DNA of 64,000 nucleotides. It comes from Rudanella lutea DSM 19387 (GTDB lineage: Bacteria > Bacteroidota > Bacteroidia > Cytophagales > Spirosomataceae). The stretch lies in contig NZ_KB913013.1 of the NCBI RefSeq assembly GCF_000383955.1, forward strand, positions 6,225,236-6,289,235, read 5' to 3'. The notes beneath the pieces are model-generated. The model was not told the DNA's origin, did no database searches, and saw only the letters and a program-made list of their open reading frames with translations. A program made the position numbers and the translations under genes. This document shows, piece after piece, positions 26,629 through 34,997 of the stretch; the stretch's first letter is position 1, and each line of letters opens with the position of its first letter.

Positions 26629-28182
26629 ATGAAACGAAACCTATTAACCGTCTCACTAACAGCGCTCACGGCCTTATTGCTGGCTCTGCCTGCCTACACG
26701 CCCCTGAAGGCTCCCTCGCCCCCGGCGAGCCAACCGAACATCATTTTTATCTTTTCCGACGACCATGCCTATCAGGCCATTAGTGCCTACGGGAGTAAGC
26801 TAACCCGCACGCCCAACATCGACCGGATTGCCCGCGAAGGCGCTATTCTGAACAACAACCTGGTCACCAACTCAATCTGTGGACCCAGCCGGGCCACGCT
26901 GCTTACGGGCAAGTACAGCCACCTGAACGGCTACAAGGTAAATGAGCGGAAGTTTGAGGTGAACCAGCCGGTATTCCCGGAGATGCTTCAGAAAAATGGT
27001 TACCAAACGGCCTGGATTGGCAAAATGCACCTCGGCAGTATGCCCCACGGGTTCGACTACCTCAATGTGTTGCCGGGTCAGGGCCAGTATTACAACCCCG
27101 ATTTTATCAACGGCCGCAACGAAACCGTGCGCTACCCCGGCTACGTGACCAACGTAACTACGCAGCTCTCACTCGATTGGCTCAAAGGGCGCGACCCGGC
27201 CAAGCCGTTTTTTCTGGTTGTAGGCCACAAGGCAACGCACCGCGAGTGGCTCCCCGATTTGCCCGATCTGGGTGCTTACGACAAGGTGACGTTCCCGCTC
27301 CCTTCGACTTTTTACGACAACTACGACGGCCGTGCTGCCGCACGCGATCAGGACATGACCATTGACAAAACCATGCGCCTGAAAGAAGACCTCAAAGTAC
27401 ACGCCAACTATGACCAGAAAGGTGGCTACACTACCTACAGCCGGCTTTCGCCGGAGCAGCGCAAAGCGTTTGCGGATTATTACGAAGGGAAGGTAAGCCG
27501 TGAGTTTGACGAGAAGCAACTGACGGGTAAGGCGTTGGTGGAGTGGAAGTACCAACGGTATCTGCGCGATTATCTGGCTACGGCCAACTCGCTCGACCGC
27601 AACATTGGCGAGCTGCTCAACTACCTCGACCAAACGGGTTTGGCCCAGAATACGGTGGTGATTTACGCATCAGATCAGGGCTTTTATCTGGGCGAACACG
27701 GCTGGTTCGACAAGCGGTTTATTTACGAAGAATCGCTCAAGACCCCGTTTGTGATACGGTATCCGGGCGTCATCAAACCCGGCACAAAACTGAATCAGCT
27801 GGTATCCAATATCGATTGGGCGCCTACGGTTCTCAATCTGGCCGGGGCCGCCATTCCGTCCGACATACAGGGGCAATCGTTTTTGCCCTTGTTAAAAGGG
27901 GAGAAGACCCCCTGGCGCAAAGAGGCCTATTACCACTATTACGAGTACCCGGAACCGCACCATGTATCGCCCCATTTCGGGTTGCGTACTGAGCGGTATA
28001 AACTTGTTCGCTTTTACGGTCCCACCAATTTCTGGGAGCTGTACGATCTCAAAACCGACCCCCGCGAAGTGCGCAATCTGTACGGACAAAAAGGCTACGA
28101 AGCCATCACAGCCGACCTGAAAGCCAGGCTCCGCGCCCAGATTGAGCAGTACAAAGACGACGATGCTGTCAAGCTGCTGTAG
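26629..28182 (+). CDS. Exported type I sulfatase
   Basis: A 517-aa protein from ATG 26629 (MKRNLLTV), with a signal peptide to about residue 25. Catalytic landmarks of formylglycine sulfatases are present: IFSDDHAYQAIS (metal-binding Asp pair, residues 44-45), C84-G-P-S-R88 in SICGPSRATLLTG (Cys to be converted to formylglycine), GKMHLG, HKATHREW, and YASDQGFYLGEHGWFDKR near the metal site. The length and C-terminal Y-K-L-V-x-F plus ELYDLKTDP belong to the iduronate/mucin/polysaccharide sulfatase group. It has its own promoter-like element and is probably not in the upstream operon. A maturase (anSME or FGE) must be encoded elsewhere. Confidence 0.92.
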   Translation: MKRNLLTVSLTALTALLLALPAYTPLKAPSPPASQPNIIFIFSDDHAYQAISAYGSKLTRTPNIDRIAREGAILNNNLVTNSICGPSRATLLTGKYSHLNGYKVNERKFEVNQPVFPEMLQKNGYQTAWIGKMHLGSMPHGFDYLNVLPGQGQYYNPDFINGRNETVRYPGYVTNVTTQLSLDWLKGRDPAKPFFLVVGHKATHREWLPDLPDLGAYDKVTFPLPSTFYDNYDGRAAARDQDMTIDKTMRLKEDLKVHANYDQKGGYTTYSRLSPEQRKAFADYYEGKVSREFDEKQLTGKALVEWKYQRYLRDYLATANSLDRNIGELLNYLDQTGLAQNTVVIYASDQGFYLGEHGWFDKRFIYEESLKTPFVIRYPGVIKPGTKLNQLVSNIDWAPTVLNLAGAAIPSDIQGQSFLPLLKGEKTPWRKEAYYHYYEYPEPHHVSPHFGLRTERYKLVRFYGPTNFWELYDLKTDPREVRNLYGQKGYEAITADLKARLRAQIEQYKDDDAVKLL

Positions 28183-28210
28183 CGTAGAGCCGGAGCCATT
28201 ACGCGTAAAG

Positions 28211-28232
28211 CCCCTCCTGTTTTCAGGAGGGG
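28211..28232. terminator. Hairpin between convergent genes
   Basis: The 9-bp stem cccctcctg/caggagggg with a tttt loop lies between the sulfatase stop and the convergent small gene; probably a bidirectional terminator. Confidence 0.6.
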
Positions 28233-28271
28233 GTTGGCCGGGTGGCCGGTGCCTGTGGTGTTTAGCTAACT

Positions 28272-28652
28272 CTACTCTTTCTTACCTTCGAAGATCATGC
28301 CCTGCGCATCGAGGGAGATACCTTTCACCTTCTTGTTTTCGTCGCGGACAAACTGCAGTTTGGCCCGTCCGGCGGCATCGTACGCGTCGGGGGTGTCTTT
28401 GATGGGTGTCAGTTCGCCGGTTTCTTCGCCGGTGCTAACGGTTAATTTGCCTTCTTTTACGGCGATGGTCAGGTACTCAAACGGCAGTCCTTCAAACTTG
28501 AATTTACCGGCGTATTGATTCAGATCAACCGAGTCGGCCATAGCTACGGTACGGGTTTGCAAGGAAGCGGACGTAGTAGCGGCCACCGTGTATGCATACG
28601 TAAGACTTAGAATCGCAATGGCACAGGCAAGGGTCAACAGGGGCTTTTTCAT
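28272..28652 (-). CDS. Small secreted DUF3471-like protein
   Basis: A 126-aa protein with a signal peptide (MKKPLLTLACAIAILSLTYAYTVAA). The mature part, about 85 aa, has the pattern YAGKFKFEGLPFEYLTIAVKEGKL and ends VKGISLDAQGMIFEGKKE. This resembles the small beta-barrel DUF3471-like domain often found at the ends of secreted Bacteroidota enzymes, here standing alone. Function unknown; it may bind a small ligand or a partner protein. It has no operon partner. Confidence 0.65.
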   Translation of the reverse strand: MKKPLLTLACAIAILSLTYAYTVAATTSASLQTRTVAMADSVDLNQYAGKFKFEGLPFEYLTIAVKEGKLTVSTGEETGELTPIKDTPDAYDAAGRAKLQFVRDENKKVKGISLDAQGMIFEGKKE

Positions 28653-28822
28653 AAAAGTCAGTTTGAATTATTGGTAAGCGAATAAGACGCAGCAATGACT
28701 GGGCAGCGTTTGGGCCGTCGTGCAATTGCCTGAACCAAAAATAGCACACACAGAGCGCTTTCCTTCTTATTTCATGAATTTTAACGGAGAATTACAAGAT
28801 TTAGCTCTTAACAGACCTCTCT

Positions 28823-29140
28823 TTATTTCGACGAGAGCTCCAGCAGCACCAACCCAGCTATAATCAGCAAGGCGGCCAGGAGCCGCAAGGGAGTAGCGGG
28901 CTCCTGTAGCCAGATAATTCCGACCAGAAAAGCCCCGACGGCCCCAATACCCGTCCAGATGGTGTAGGCCGTACCCAGCGGCAACGACCGCATAGCCAAT
29001 GCCAGCAATCCGAAGCTGGCCATCATAGCAACAAGCGTTACAAGGGAGGGAATGAGTCGAGTGAAACCCGCTGACTGCTTCATGGAATAGGCCCAAACCA
29101 CTTCGAGTAGGCCCGCTAAAACCAGATACATCCAGGACAT
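28823..29140 (-). CDS. gdx: SMR-family guanidinium exporter (Gdx/SugE-type)
   Basis: A 105-aa four-helix small multidrug resistance protein from ATG 29140 (MSWMYLVLAG); the 15 codons upstream overlap the riboswitch and are not coding. The essential Glu is present in LAGLLEVVWAYSMK (residue 13), and GTAYTIWTGIGAVGAFLVGI carries the W-T-G-I-G signature of the SugE/Gdx subgroup rather than the Y-A-(I/V)-W-S-G of EmrE/QacE. Gdx proteins export guanidinium by proton antiport as dual-topology dimers. The guanidine-II riboswitch immediately upstream makes this assignment strong. It is monocistronic. Confidence 0.9.
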   Translation of the reverse strand: MSWMYLVLAGLLEVVWAYSMKQSAGFTRLIPSLVTLVAMMASFGLLALAMRSLPLGTAYTIWTGIGAVGAFLVGIIWLQEPATPLRLLAALLIIAGLVLLELSSK

Positions 29141-29160
29141 GACGGTGCGTGGTAAAAAGT

Positions 29161-29205
29161 CGGGCCGTCCCGGTCTGATACCCATTATGGGGGAGGTCGT
29201 CCTCC
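29161..29205 (-). promoter_or_regulatory. Guanidine-II (mini-ykkC) riboswitch
   Basis: Read leftward, two hairpins with the diagnostic ACGR loops appear: GGAGG-ACGA-CCTCC (29205-29192) and CGGG-ACGG-CCCG (29172-29161), joined by a 19-nt linker. Both carry the GG-ACGR-CC core of the class. The second hairpin ends 20 nt before the ATG of the SMR gene, a position suited to control of translation initiation. Guanidine binding to the paired loops would switch on export. This is a pattern match by eye; no covariance model was run. Confidence 0.88.
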
Positions 29206-29230
29206 TGCGTCAGTTTGTGTGACGTGACGG

Positions 29231-29261
29231 TAAAATTACTACAGGATAGATACAGACCCAA
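29231..29261 (-). promoter_or_regulatory. Candidate promoter of the riboswitch-SMR transcript
   Basis: Read leftward, TTG (29261-29259), 20 bases, then TAATTTTA (29238-29231) match TTG-N17-23-TAnnTTTG at all but the last base. Transcription would start near 29224, just before the first riboswitch hairpin. Confidence 0.45.
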
Positions 29262-29366
29262 TTGAAAGCACTCAATCAAATTTATTTAGAATAATTACAA
29301 ATAATTTTTGAATCCCGTGATTTCTCCCTTGCTTTGCAATCAGAAACCAAAGCAGGTAGATTAAAA

Positions 29367-31793
29367 ATGCAATCATTGGTAAAGTTTTATATACTATTGG
29401 CGCTGGCAATACCAGTAGTCGCTCAGGCTCAACAACAGGGACTTATTCAGGGTATCGTGACCACGTCAGACAGCAACCCGGCAGCGGGCGTTACAGTTGT
29501 GCTGAAAGGAAAGGGGCAGGGAGCTGTTTCAAATGAGAAGGGTGCGTACGTTCTTAATCGGGTTAAGGCGGGGACATACACGCTTCAAGTCTCGGCAGTC
29601 GGCCTGAAAACGGCTGAGAAAGAAGTGACGGTAGGGCCAGGCGAAACGGTAACGCTCAACTTTACGCTGATTGAGACAACCGCGCAGCTTCAGGAGGTAA
29701 TTGTGAGTGGTAGCCTGACCAACCGGTTTGCTCGCCCCACCAGCGATTACGTATCCAAAATGCCCTTGTCGAATATCGAAAACCCGCAGGTGTACAACAG
29801 TATCGGTAAGGAGTTGTTGACGGAGCAACTGGTGTTTACCGTTGATGATGCCATGCGCAACGCACCGGGAGTTCAGAAAATGTGGGAAGCTACCGGCCGC
29901 GCGGGCGACGGCGGGGGGTACTACAACACCCGTGGATTTATTGTTCAGAGTCAGCTTCGGAATGGGCTTGCCGGTAATGTGACAAGTGACATCGACGCAG
30001 TAAACCTCGAAAAACTGGAGACTATTAAAGGCCCCTCGGCCACCTTATTTGGCAGTACCCTGACTTCGTACGGTGGGCTCATTAACCGGGTAACCAAGAA
30101 ACCCTACCAAACCTTCGGGGGGGAGGTGTCGGTTTCGGCAGGTAATTTCGATTTTCAGCGGGTAAGCCTGGATGTAAATACCCCGCTTTCCGCAAAAAAA
30201 ACGGTGCTGTTCCGGCTCAATACAGCATTCAATCATCAGGGTACTTTTCAGACTGTCGGCTTCAATCGGAACCTGGCGTTGGCACCCAGCCTTACATTCA
30301 AGCCATCGGACAAGCTCTCGATTACGGTGGACGCCGAGATTTTCCGCTCGACCAACGTGGGTAAGCAGCTTATCTTCTTTTATGTACCGGGTGCCTCGTT
30401 GGGGGCAACCCGTGCCGACGAGCTGAAGATTGATTACCGTAACTCGTACATGGGGCCCGGCCTGATTCAGAATTCGCGAAGCACCAACCTGTTTGGGCAG
30501 ATAAACTACCGCATTTCGCCTTCGTTTACCTCATCGACCAACCTCAGCTCAAGCCACAGTTATTCCAACGGGATCGGGCCTTATTTCTACCTGCTTCCGG
30601 GGGCTACGTCGGGCAACATCAATCTGGTTCGGGCCGATCAGTCGACGCGCAACAGCACCAACGATGTGTTTGAGGTACAGCAACTGCTTAATGGCGATTT
30701 CCGGCTCGGCGATCTGCGCAACCGGGTAGTGTTTGGTCTTGATTATCTGCACATCAACTCCAATCAGCTTTTCTTCGGGAGTACGTTTGATACGGTGCCG
30801 GTTGCCACTGATTTTGACTACAGCAACTTCAACGGTACTAACCTGAGGGCGTTGTATGCGGGCAAAGCCCCCGATTTTACGTACCCGGTCACGGGGGTTC
30901 GCGACACGTACAGCGCCTTTGTGTCGGACGTGCTCAACCTGACCGATAAACTGAGTGTACTGGCCGCCCTCCGGGTCGATCATTTTAACAACAAAGGGGG
31001 CACACAGGGAGCAGCTGTGGAGGGATACCGGCAAACGGCGTTTTCACCCAAGTTTGGGGTTGTTTACCAGCCGATTAAAGACCGGGTTTCCGTGTTTGCC
31101 AACTACCAGAATAGCTTCAACAACCGGGGCGTGTACAATGCTTACGACCCTGCGGATGCCGATAGTCTGGTACAGCGATTTGCTAAACTGGAGCAGGCCA
31201 ATCAGTTTGAAGCCGGTGTTAAACTCAACTCGTTCGGTGGCCGCCTGACTACCACCGTCAGCTACTACGATATTCAAGTGAAAAACCTGCTGCGTACCGA
31301 CCCGAACCCCCTGGCCGCTGCCCGCTTTGCCCAGACCCAGGACGGTATGCAGACCAGCAAGGGATTTGAACTCGATGTGGTGGCTAATCCGGTCAATGGC
31401 CTGAATGTAGTGGCGGGGTTCAGCTATAACGACTCGCGCATTGTGCGGGCGTCAGAAGATGTCGACGGTCGGCGTCCGAGTACAGCTTCATCGCCGTATC
31501 TGGCCAATCTGTGGGTGAGTTATCGGTTGCCCAATTATCTGGTAAAGGGACTTGGATTTGGGGTCGGTGGCAATTACGCCAGCGACAACAAAATTCAGAA
31601 CAGCGTGAGTCAGGGTGTGTTTGTTCTGCCCGCCTACACCGTCCTGAATGCTTCGGCTTTTTACGATGCCAGGAAATTCCGGGTGGCTGTCAAAACCGAC
31701 AACTTCACCAATCAACGGTACTGGATTGGCTACACCACCATGAATCCGCAGAAGCTCCGCAGCTTTGTGGCCAGCGTGACTTACAAACTGTAA
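29367..31793 (+). CDS. TonB-dependent siderophore receptor
   Basis: An 808-aa outer-membrane receptor from ATG 29367 (MQSLVKFYILLAL). Signal peptide to about AQAQ; a carboxypeptidase-regulatory-like domain (GLIQGIVTTSDSNPAAGVTV, about residues 25-100); plug domain with ALRN/AMRNAPGVQK-type sequence and LEKLETIKGPSATLFG; a long barrel ending SFVASVTYKL. The plug sequence and the closing segment are those of ferric-siderophore receptors (FhuA/FoxA-like). The PepSY transmembrane protein directly downstream supports iron uptake with reductive release. No Fur box was recognised, though iron repression would be expected. Confidence 0.88.
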   Translation: MQSLVKFYILLALAIPVVAQAQQQGLIQGIVTTSDSNPAAGVTVVLKGKGQGAVSNEKGAYVLNRVKAGTYTLQVSAVGLKTAEKEVTVGPGETVTLNFTLIETTAQLQEVIVSGSLTNRFARPTSDYVSKMPLSNIENPQVYNSIGKELLTEQLVFTVDDAMRNAPGVQKMWEATGRAGDGGGYYNTRGFIVQSQLRNGLAGNVTSDIDAVNLEKLETIKGPSATLFGSTLTSYGGLINRVTKKPYQTFGGEVSVSAGNFDFQRVSLDVNTPLSAKKTVLFRLNTAFNHQGTFQTVGFNRNLALAPSLTFKPSDKLSITVDAEIFRSTNVGKQLIFFYVPGASLGATRADELKIDYRNSYMGPGLIQNSRSTNLFGQINYRISPSFTSSTNLSSSHSYSNGIGPYFYLLPGATSGNINLVRADQSTRNSTNDVFEVQQLLNGDFRLGDLRNRVVFGLDYLHINSNQLFFGSTFDTVPVATDFDYSNFNGTNLRALYAGKAPDFTYPVTGVRDTYSAFVSDVLNLTDKLSVLAALRVDHFNNKGGTQGAAVEGYRQTAFSPKFGVVYQPIKDRVSVFANYQNSFNNRGVYNAYDPADADSLVQRFAKLEQANQFEAGVKLNSFGGRLTTTVSYYDIQVKNLLRTDPNPLAAARFAQTQDGMQTSKGFELDVVANPVNGLNVVAGFSYNDSRIVRASEDVDGRRPSTASSPYLANLWVSYRLPNYLVKGLGFGVGGNYASDNKIQNSVSQGVFVLPAYTVLNASAFYDARKFRVAVKTDNFTNQRYWIGYTTMNPQKLRSFVASVTYKL

Positions 31794-31807
31794 CCACGGT
31801 AGGCCGG

Positions 31808-31850
31808 TAGCGGGGCTTTTCGCCCAACCGGCGAGCCCTGCTACCCATAA
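31808..31850 (+). repeat. Intercistronic hairpin between receptor and PepSY genes
   Basis: An 11-bp stem with one G.T pair (gtagcggggct / agccctgctac) flanks a 21-nt loop. No T tract follows. It may attenuate or protect the receptor mRNA so that the two genes are expressed at different levels. Confidence 0.4.
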
Positions 31851-31885
31851 CCGTTTCCTCAACCTTACCAGTGTCTCAACGTGCT

Positions 31886-33070
31886 ATGCGAGTAAAGAAA
31901 GTAGTCGGTAAAATCCATCTTTGGCTTGGTTTGGCTTCTGGCCTTGTGGTGTTCATTGTGGCCGTGACGGGCTGTTTGTACGCGTTCAAGACCGAAATTG
32001 AAGACCTGACCCAATCATATCGGTACGTACCTGCCGAAGCGCGGCCTGTGTTGCCGCCTTCGCGCATGCAGGCCATCGCCCATGCCCTTTTGCCCGGTAA
32101 AAACCTGCACAGTGTAACCTACCGCACGGGTGGGCGCGCGGCTGTGTTGTCGTACTATCATTACGAACCGACCTACTACTATCTGGCTTATGTGAATCCG
32201 TATTCGGGCCAAGTGCTGCACGTGCAGGATATGAGCTACGATTTTTTCTACCAGGTCTTGCAGGGGCATTATTATTTGTGGTTACCCCCGACCATCGGGC
32301 AGCCCATCGTCGCATCGTCGACGCTCGTGTTTGTGGTGTTGCTCATTTCGGGGCTGGTGTTGTGGTGGCCCAGAAACAAAGCCGCCCAAAAGCAGCGGTT
32401 TTCGGTTAAATGGCAAGCCTCCCCAAAACGTCGAAACTACGACCTGCACAACGTGCTCGGTTTCTACGCGTCCGTGGTGTTGCTGTTACTGGCGCTCACG
32501 GGGCTGGTTTGGGGATTCCAATGGTTTGCGAAGTCGGTGTATTGGGTGACGTCGGGGGGCGAAACACAGGTGGACTACTACGAACCAACGTCGATTATTC
32601 CCAAGGTACCGGTGGCGGCCAATGCCCCAGCCGTCGATCGGCTCTGGCACCAAACTACGGCCCAGGCCCCTAATGCCCAGACCGTTGAGGTGCATTACCC
32701 AGAAACCCCGACGGCGTCGATTGCGGTAACGACCAACCCGGATGCGGCTACCTTTTGGAAAGGAGATCATCGGTACTTCGACCAATACACCTTGCAGGAA
32801 ATTCCGGTAAAACACCTGTACAGCCGATTTGACGAGACGCTGACCGTAGCCGATAAAATTGCCCGGCTCAACTACGATGTTCACGTTGGGGCAATTTTGG
32901 GCTTGCCGGGTAAAATCATTGCTTTTTTGGCGAGCCTGATTGCCGCCAGTCTGCCCGTTACGGGTTTCATGATCTGGTGGAACCGTCGTAACAAAACCCC
33001 CAAACGAGTGGGGAGCCGTGTGGTAGAAGTTGCTTCGCAAACCAAACGGAGGAAAGAGTTAGCCCGGTAG
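31886..33070 (+). CDS. PepSY-associated membrane protein, siderophore reductase-like
   Basis: About 394 aa from ATG 31886 (MRVKKVVGKIHLWLG); a GTG five codons upstream (31871) is possible. There are four main membrane segments: LASGLVVFIVAVTGCLYAF, IVASSTLVFVVLLISGLVLWW, FYASVVLLLLALTGLVWGF and a C-terminal LPGKIIAFLASLIAASLPVTGFMIWW. Conserved His (KIHLWLG, LHNVLGF, YDVHVGAILG) are placed as haem ligands. The family (PepSY_TM, PiuB/FoxB-like) is linked to reduction of ferric siderophores at the inner membrane. It follows the siderophore receptor on the same strand. Confidence 0.85.
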   Translation: MRVKKVVGKIHLWLGLASGLVVFIVAVTGCLYAFKTEIEDLTQSYRYVPAEARPVLPPSRMQAIAHALLPGKNLHSVTYRTGGRAAVLSYYHYEPTYYYLAYVNPYSGQVLHVQDMSYDFFYQVLQGHYYLWLPPTIGQPIVASSTLVFVVLLISGLVLWWPRNKAAQKQRFSVKWQASPKRRNYDLHNVLGFYASVVLLLLALTGLVWGFQWFAKSVYWVTSGGETQVDYYEPTSIIPKVPVAANAPAVDRLWHQTTAQAPNAQTVEVHYPETPTASIAVTTNPDAATFWKGDHRYFDQYTLQEIPVKHLYSRFDETLTVADKIARLNYDVHVGAILGLPGKIIAFLASLIAASLPVTGFMIWWNRRNKTPKRVGSRVVEVASQTKRRKELAR

Positions 33071-33232
33071 TACGCGCGCTTGTGCAAGGGTACGTTTGGG
33101 TATGACCGATACCCGTTGCTCAAACCAAAACGACCCTTGATTTTCCCAGCGGAGGCTTTCGTAAAACGCCCACCGTGCAATCGGCCTTTGCAGCGTAGTA
33201 TTGGTCCACAAAAACCTGTACTACACGCTTTT

Positions 33233-34936
33233 ATGTCGAAACGATTACTTACGATCGGGGCTGTGCTAGCCCTGTATGCCTGTTCGCCCGAGCGCGCTAT
33301 CGTGGTTGAGCCCAAAGACGCCCCTATCGAGCATATTTCACTCCATGCGAATGACGATAAACTAATTCCGAAGCCTGAAATCGATGCCTTTATCGAACAA
33401 CAGGCCGACAAGGACAAAGAGCATTTGTTTCGGTGGTCGACGGCCTCTGATCGGATGATCTGGAGCGCGTTGGTGCATTCAAACAATGTGCTGTCGGTGG
33501 GGTATGCCATCCCATCGTTCGACCCCAAAAACCTGACAAAGCTGAACCTCAAAACCAAAGACTGGCTCGAAGCCCGGCAGCGGATTCTGTCGATTGTGTT
33601 TGCTGAAGAAAAGGCATTTGACAAAGACTTGAAAACGCCGGAAGACGTGGTGGTGTTTCCCGGCCACGGAATGCCCAACTTCGACCTGAAGATTACGCAG
33701 TTCAGCACGGTTCAGAAGCTGCGTGAAACGGGCCTGATCCGGTTTATGGAGCCAGCTGATTATGAGCCCAAATCGGAAAAGGGCGGTAAAAAGCAGGCGC
33801 AATCGGCACGGGCACCCTTTTATGCGTTTGGCTGTGGCGACAACGAACATGCCGAACCGCCGGTGGTCAACATTATCGATTACACTTCTACGACGCCCAA
33901 TAGCAGCAAAATCTCCTGGAATCTGGTGCAGCACGGGCTACCTGCGGCCTGGAGCCGAAGCGCCACCGGCCGGGGTATGACCATCGCCTATTTCGACACG
34001 GGGTTATCGCCCGAACAGGCCCGCATGAACAGCGGATTCTCGTCGGGTATGTCGACCAACCGTACGGTTCAAAAGATGGTGACGTTTCCGAACACCCGCT
34101 TGCAGAACCTTCTGGGCGTGAGCGAATCGCCCGACGACTGGTGCGGTCATGGCACCTGCGTCGCGTCAATAGGGACCGCTCCCCGTACCGGCCTTTCGCC
34201 CATCGGGGTGGCCTACGAGGCTAATCTGGTTAGTGTACGGGCGAGTTTCGATGTGTTCCTAAACACCACCCGCGAATGGCGCGGGGCCGCCGATGGGTTT
34301 ACCCAACTGGCTACCCGGCCCGATGTGAAAGTGTACAGCATGTCGATGGGGGGCGTCCCGTTCTGGAGCGGAACGATTCTGTACAGTATTTACAATAGCG
34401 TGATGGCCGATGCCATTATGCTGGCAGCTGGCTACGGCAAAATTATGTTCTGCGCGGCTGGCACTACCCCCGAAGACTGGATGCCCAAAAGTCTGGTCGT
34501 ATTCCCGGCTACTATGAGCGAGGTGTACGCTGTGACAGGTGTGAAAATCCGGTACGACAATCAGAATAACCCATTGGCCATTGCCAACTACACCGTGCCA
34601 TCCACCTGTAACGAGTGTATGTACGGCCCGCAGGTCGACTTTGCGGTGCTGATGCAGAAATTCAACGGCAACATTCGCCGGGTGATGGCCCTTCCTCGCC
34701 TGAACGAAACCGAGCCAACTTCGTTTGCAGGTTCGTCGGCGGCAACGGCCACCATGGCCGCCATGTTTCTGTCGGTATGGTCGCGGTACCCCAACGAACC
34801 GGCTGCGCGTGTGCTGACCCACCTGATCAATCACTCGACCCACGGCTTTCAGAATCGGCACCCCGAAGTTGGTTGGGGACTTGTGGATCTGGATGCGGCC
34901 ACGGTTGATCCGACTATTCCGCGCCGGACGTTTTAA
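33233..34936 (+). CDS. Subtilisin-family (S8) lipoprotein protease
   Basis: About 567 aa from ATG 33233 (MSKRLLTIGAVLALYAC), with a lipobox whose acceptor is Cys17, so it is an envelope lipoprotein. A prodomain-like N-terminal region of about 200 aa precedes the peptidase. The triad is visible: Asp in MTIAYFDTGLSP, His in WCGHGTCVASIG and Ser in SFAGSSAATATMAAMF. The Ser motif is GSS-A-A rather than the usual GTSMA, a mild deviation. Longer upstream frames exist but lack a signal. The target is unknown. A strong terminator follows. Confidence 0.85.
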   Translation: MSKRLLTIGAVLALYACSPERAIVVEPKDAPIEHISLHANDDKLIPKPEIDAFIEQQADKDKEHLFRWSTASDRMIWSALVHSNNVLSVGYAIPSFDPKNLTKLNLKTKDWLEARQRILSIVFAEEKAFDKDLKTPEDVVVFPGHGMPNFDLKITQFSTVQKLRETGLIRFMEPADYEPKSEKGGKKQAQSARAPFYAFGCGDNEHAEPPVVNIIDYTSTTPNSSKISWNLVQHGLPAAWSRSATGRGMTIAYFDTGLSPEQARMNSGFSSGMSTNRTVQKMVTFPNTRLQNLLGVSESPDDWCGHGTCVASIGTAPRTGLSPIGVAYEANLVSVRASFDVFLNTTREWRGAADGFTQLATRPDVKVYSMSMGGVPFWSGTILYSIYNSVMADAIMLAAGYGKIMFCAAGTTPEDWMPKSLVVFPATMSEVYAVTGVKIRYDNQNNPLAIANYTVPSTCNECMYGPQVDFAVLMQKFNGNIRRVMALPRLNETEPTSFAGSSAATATMAAMFLSVWSRYPNEPAARVLTHLINHSTHGFQNRHPEVGWGLVDLDAATVDPTIPRRTF

Positions 34937-34941
34937 GTAAA

Positions 34942-34965
34942 AAAAGGGGGCAATCGCCCCCTTTT
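34942..34965. terminator. Bidirectional terminator
   Basis: A 10-bp stem (aaaagggggc / gcccccttttt side) with an aatc loop, flanked by A and T runs, lies between the convergent protease and the 34998-36998 gene. Confidence 0.8.
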
Positions 34966-34997
34966 ATGTTACTAACAGCCCGATGTCTCGCAACCCA

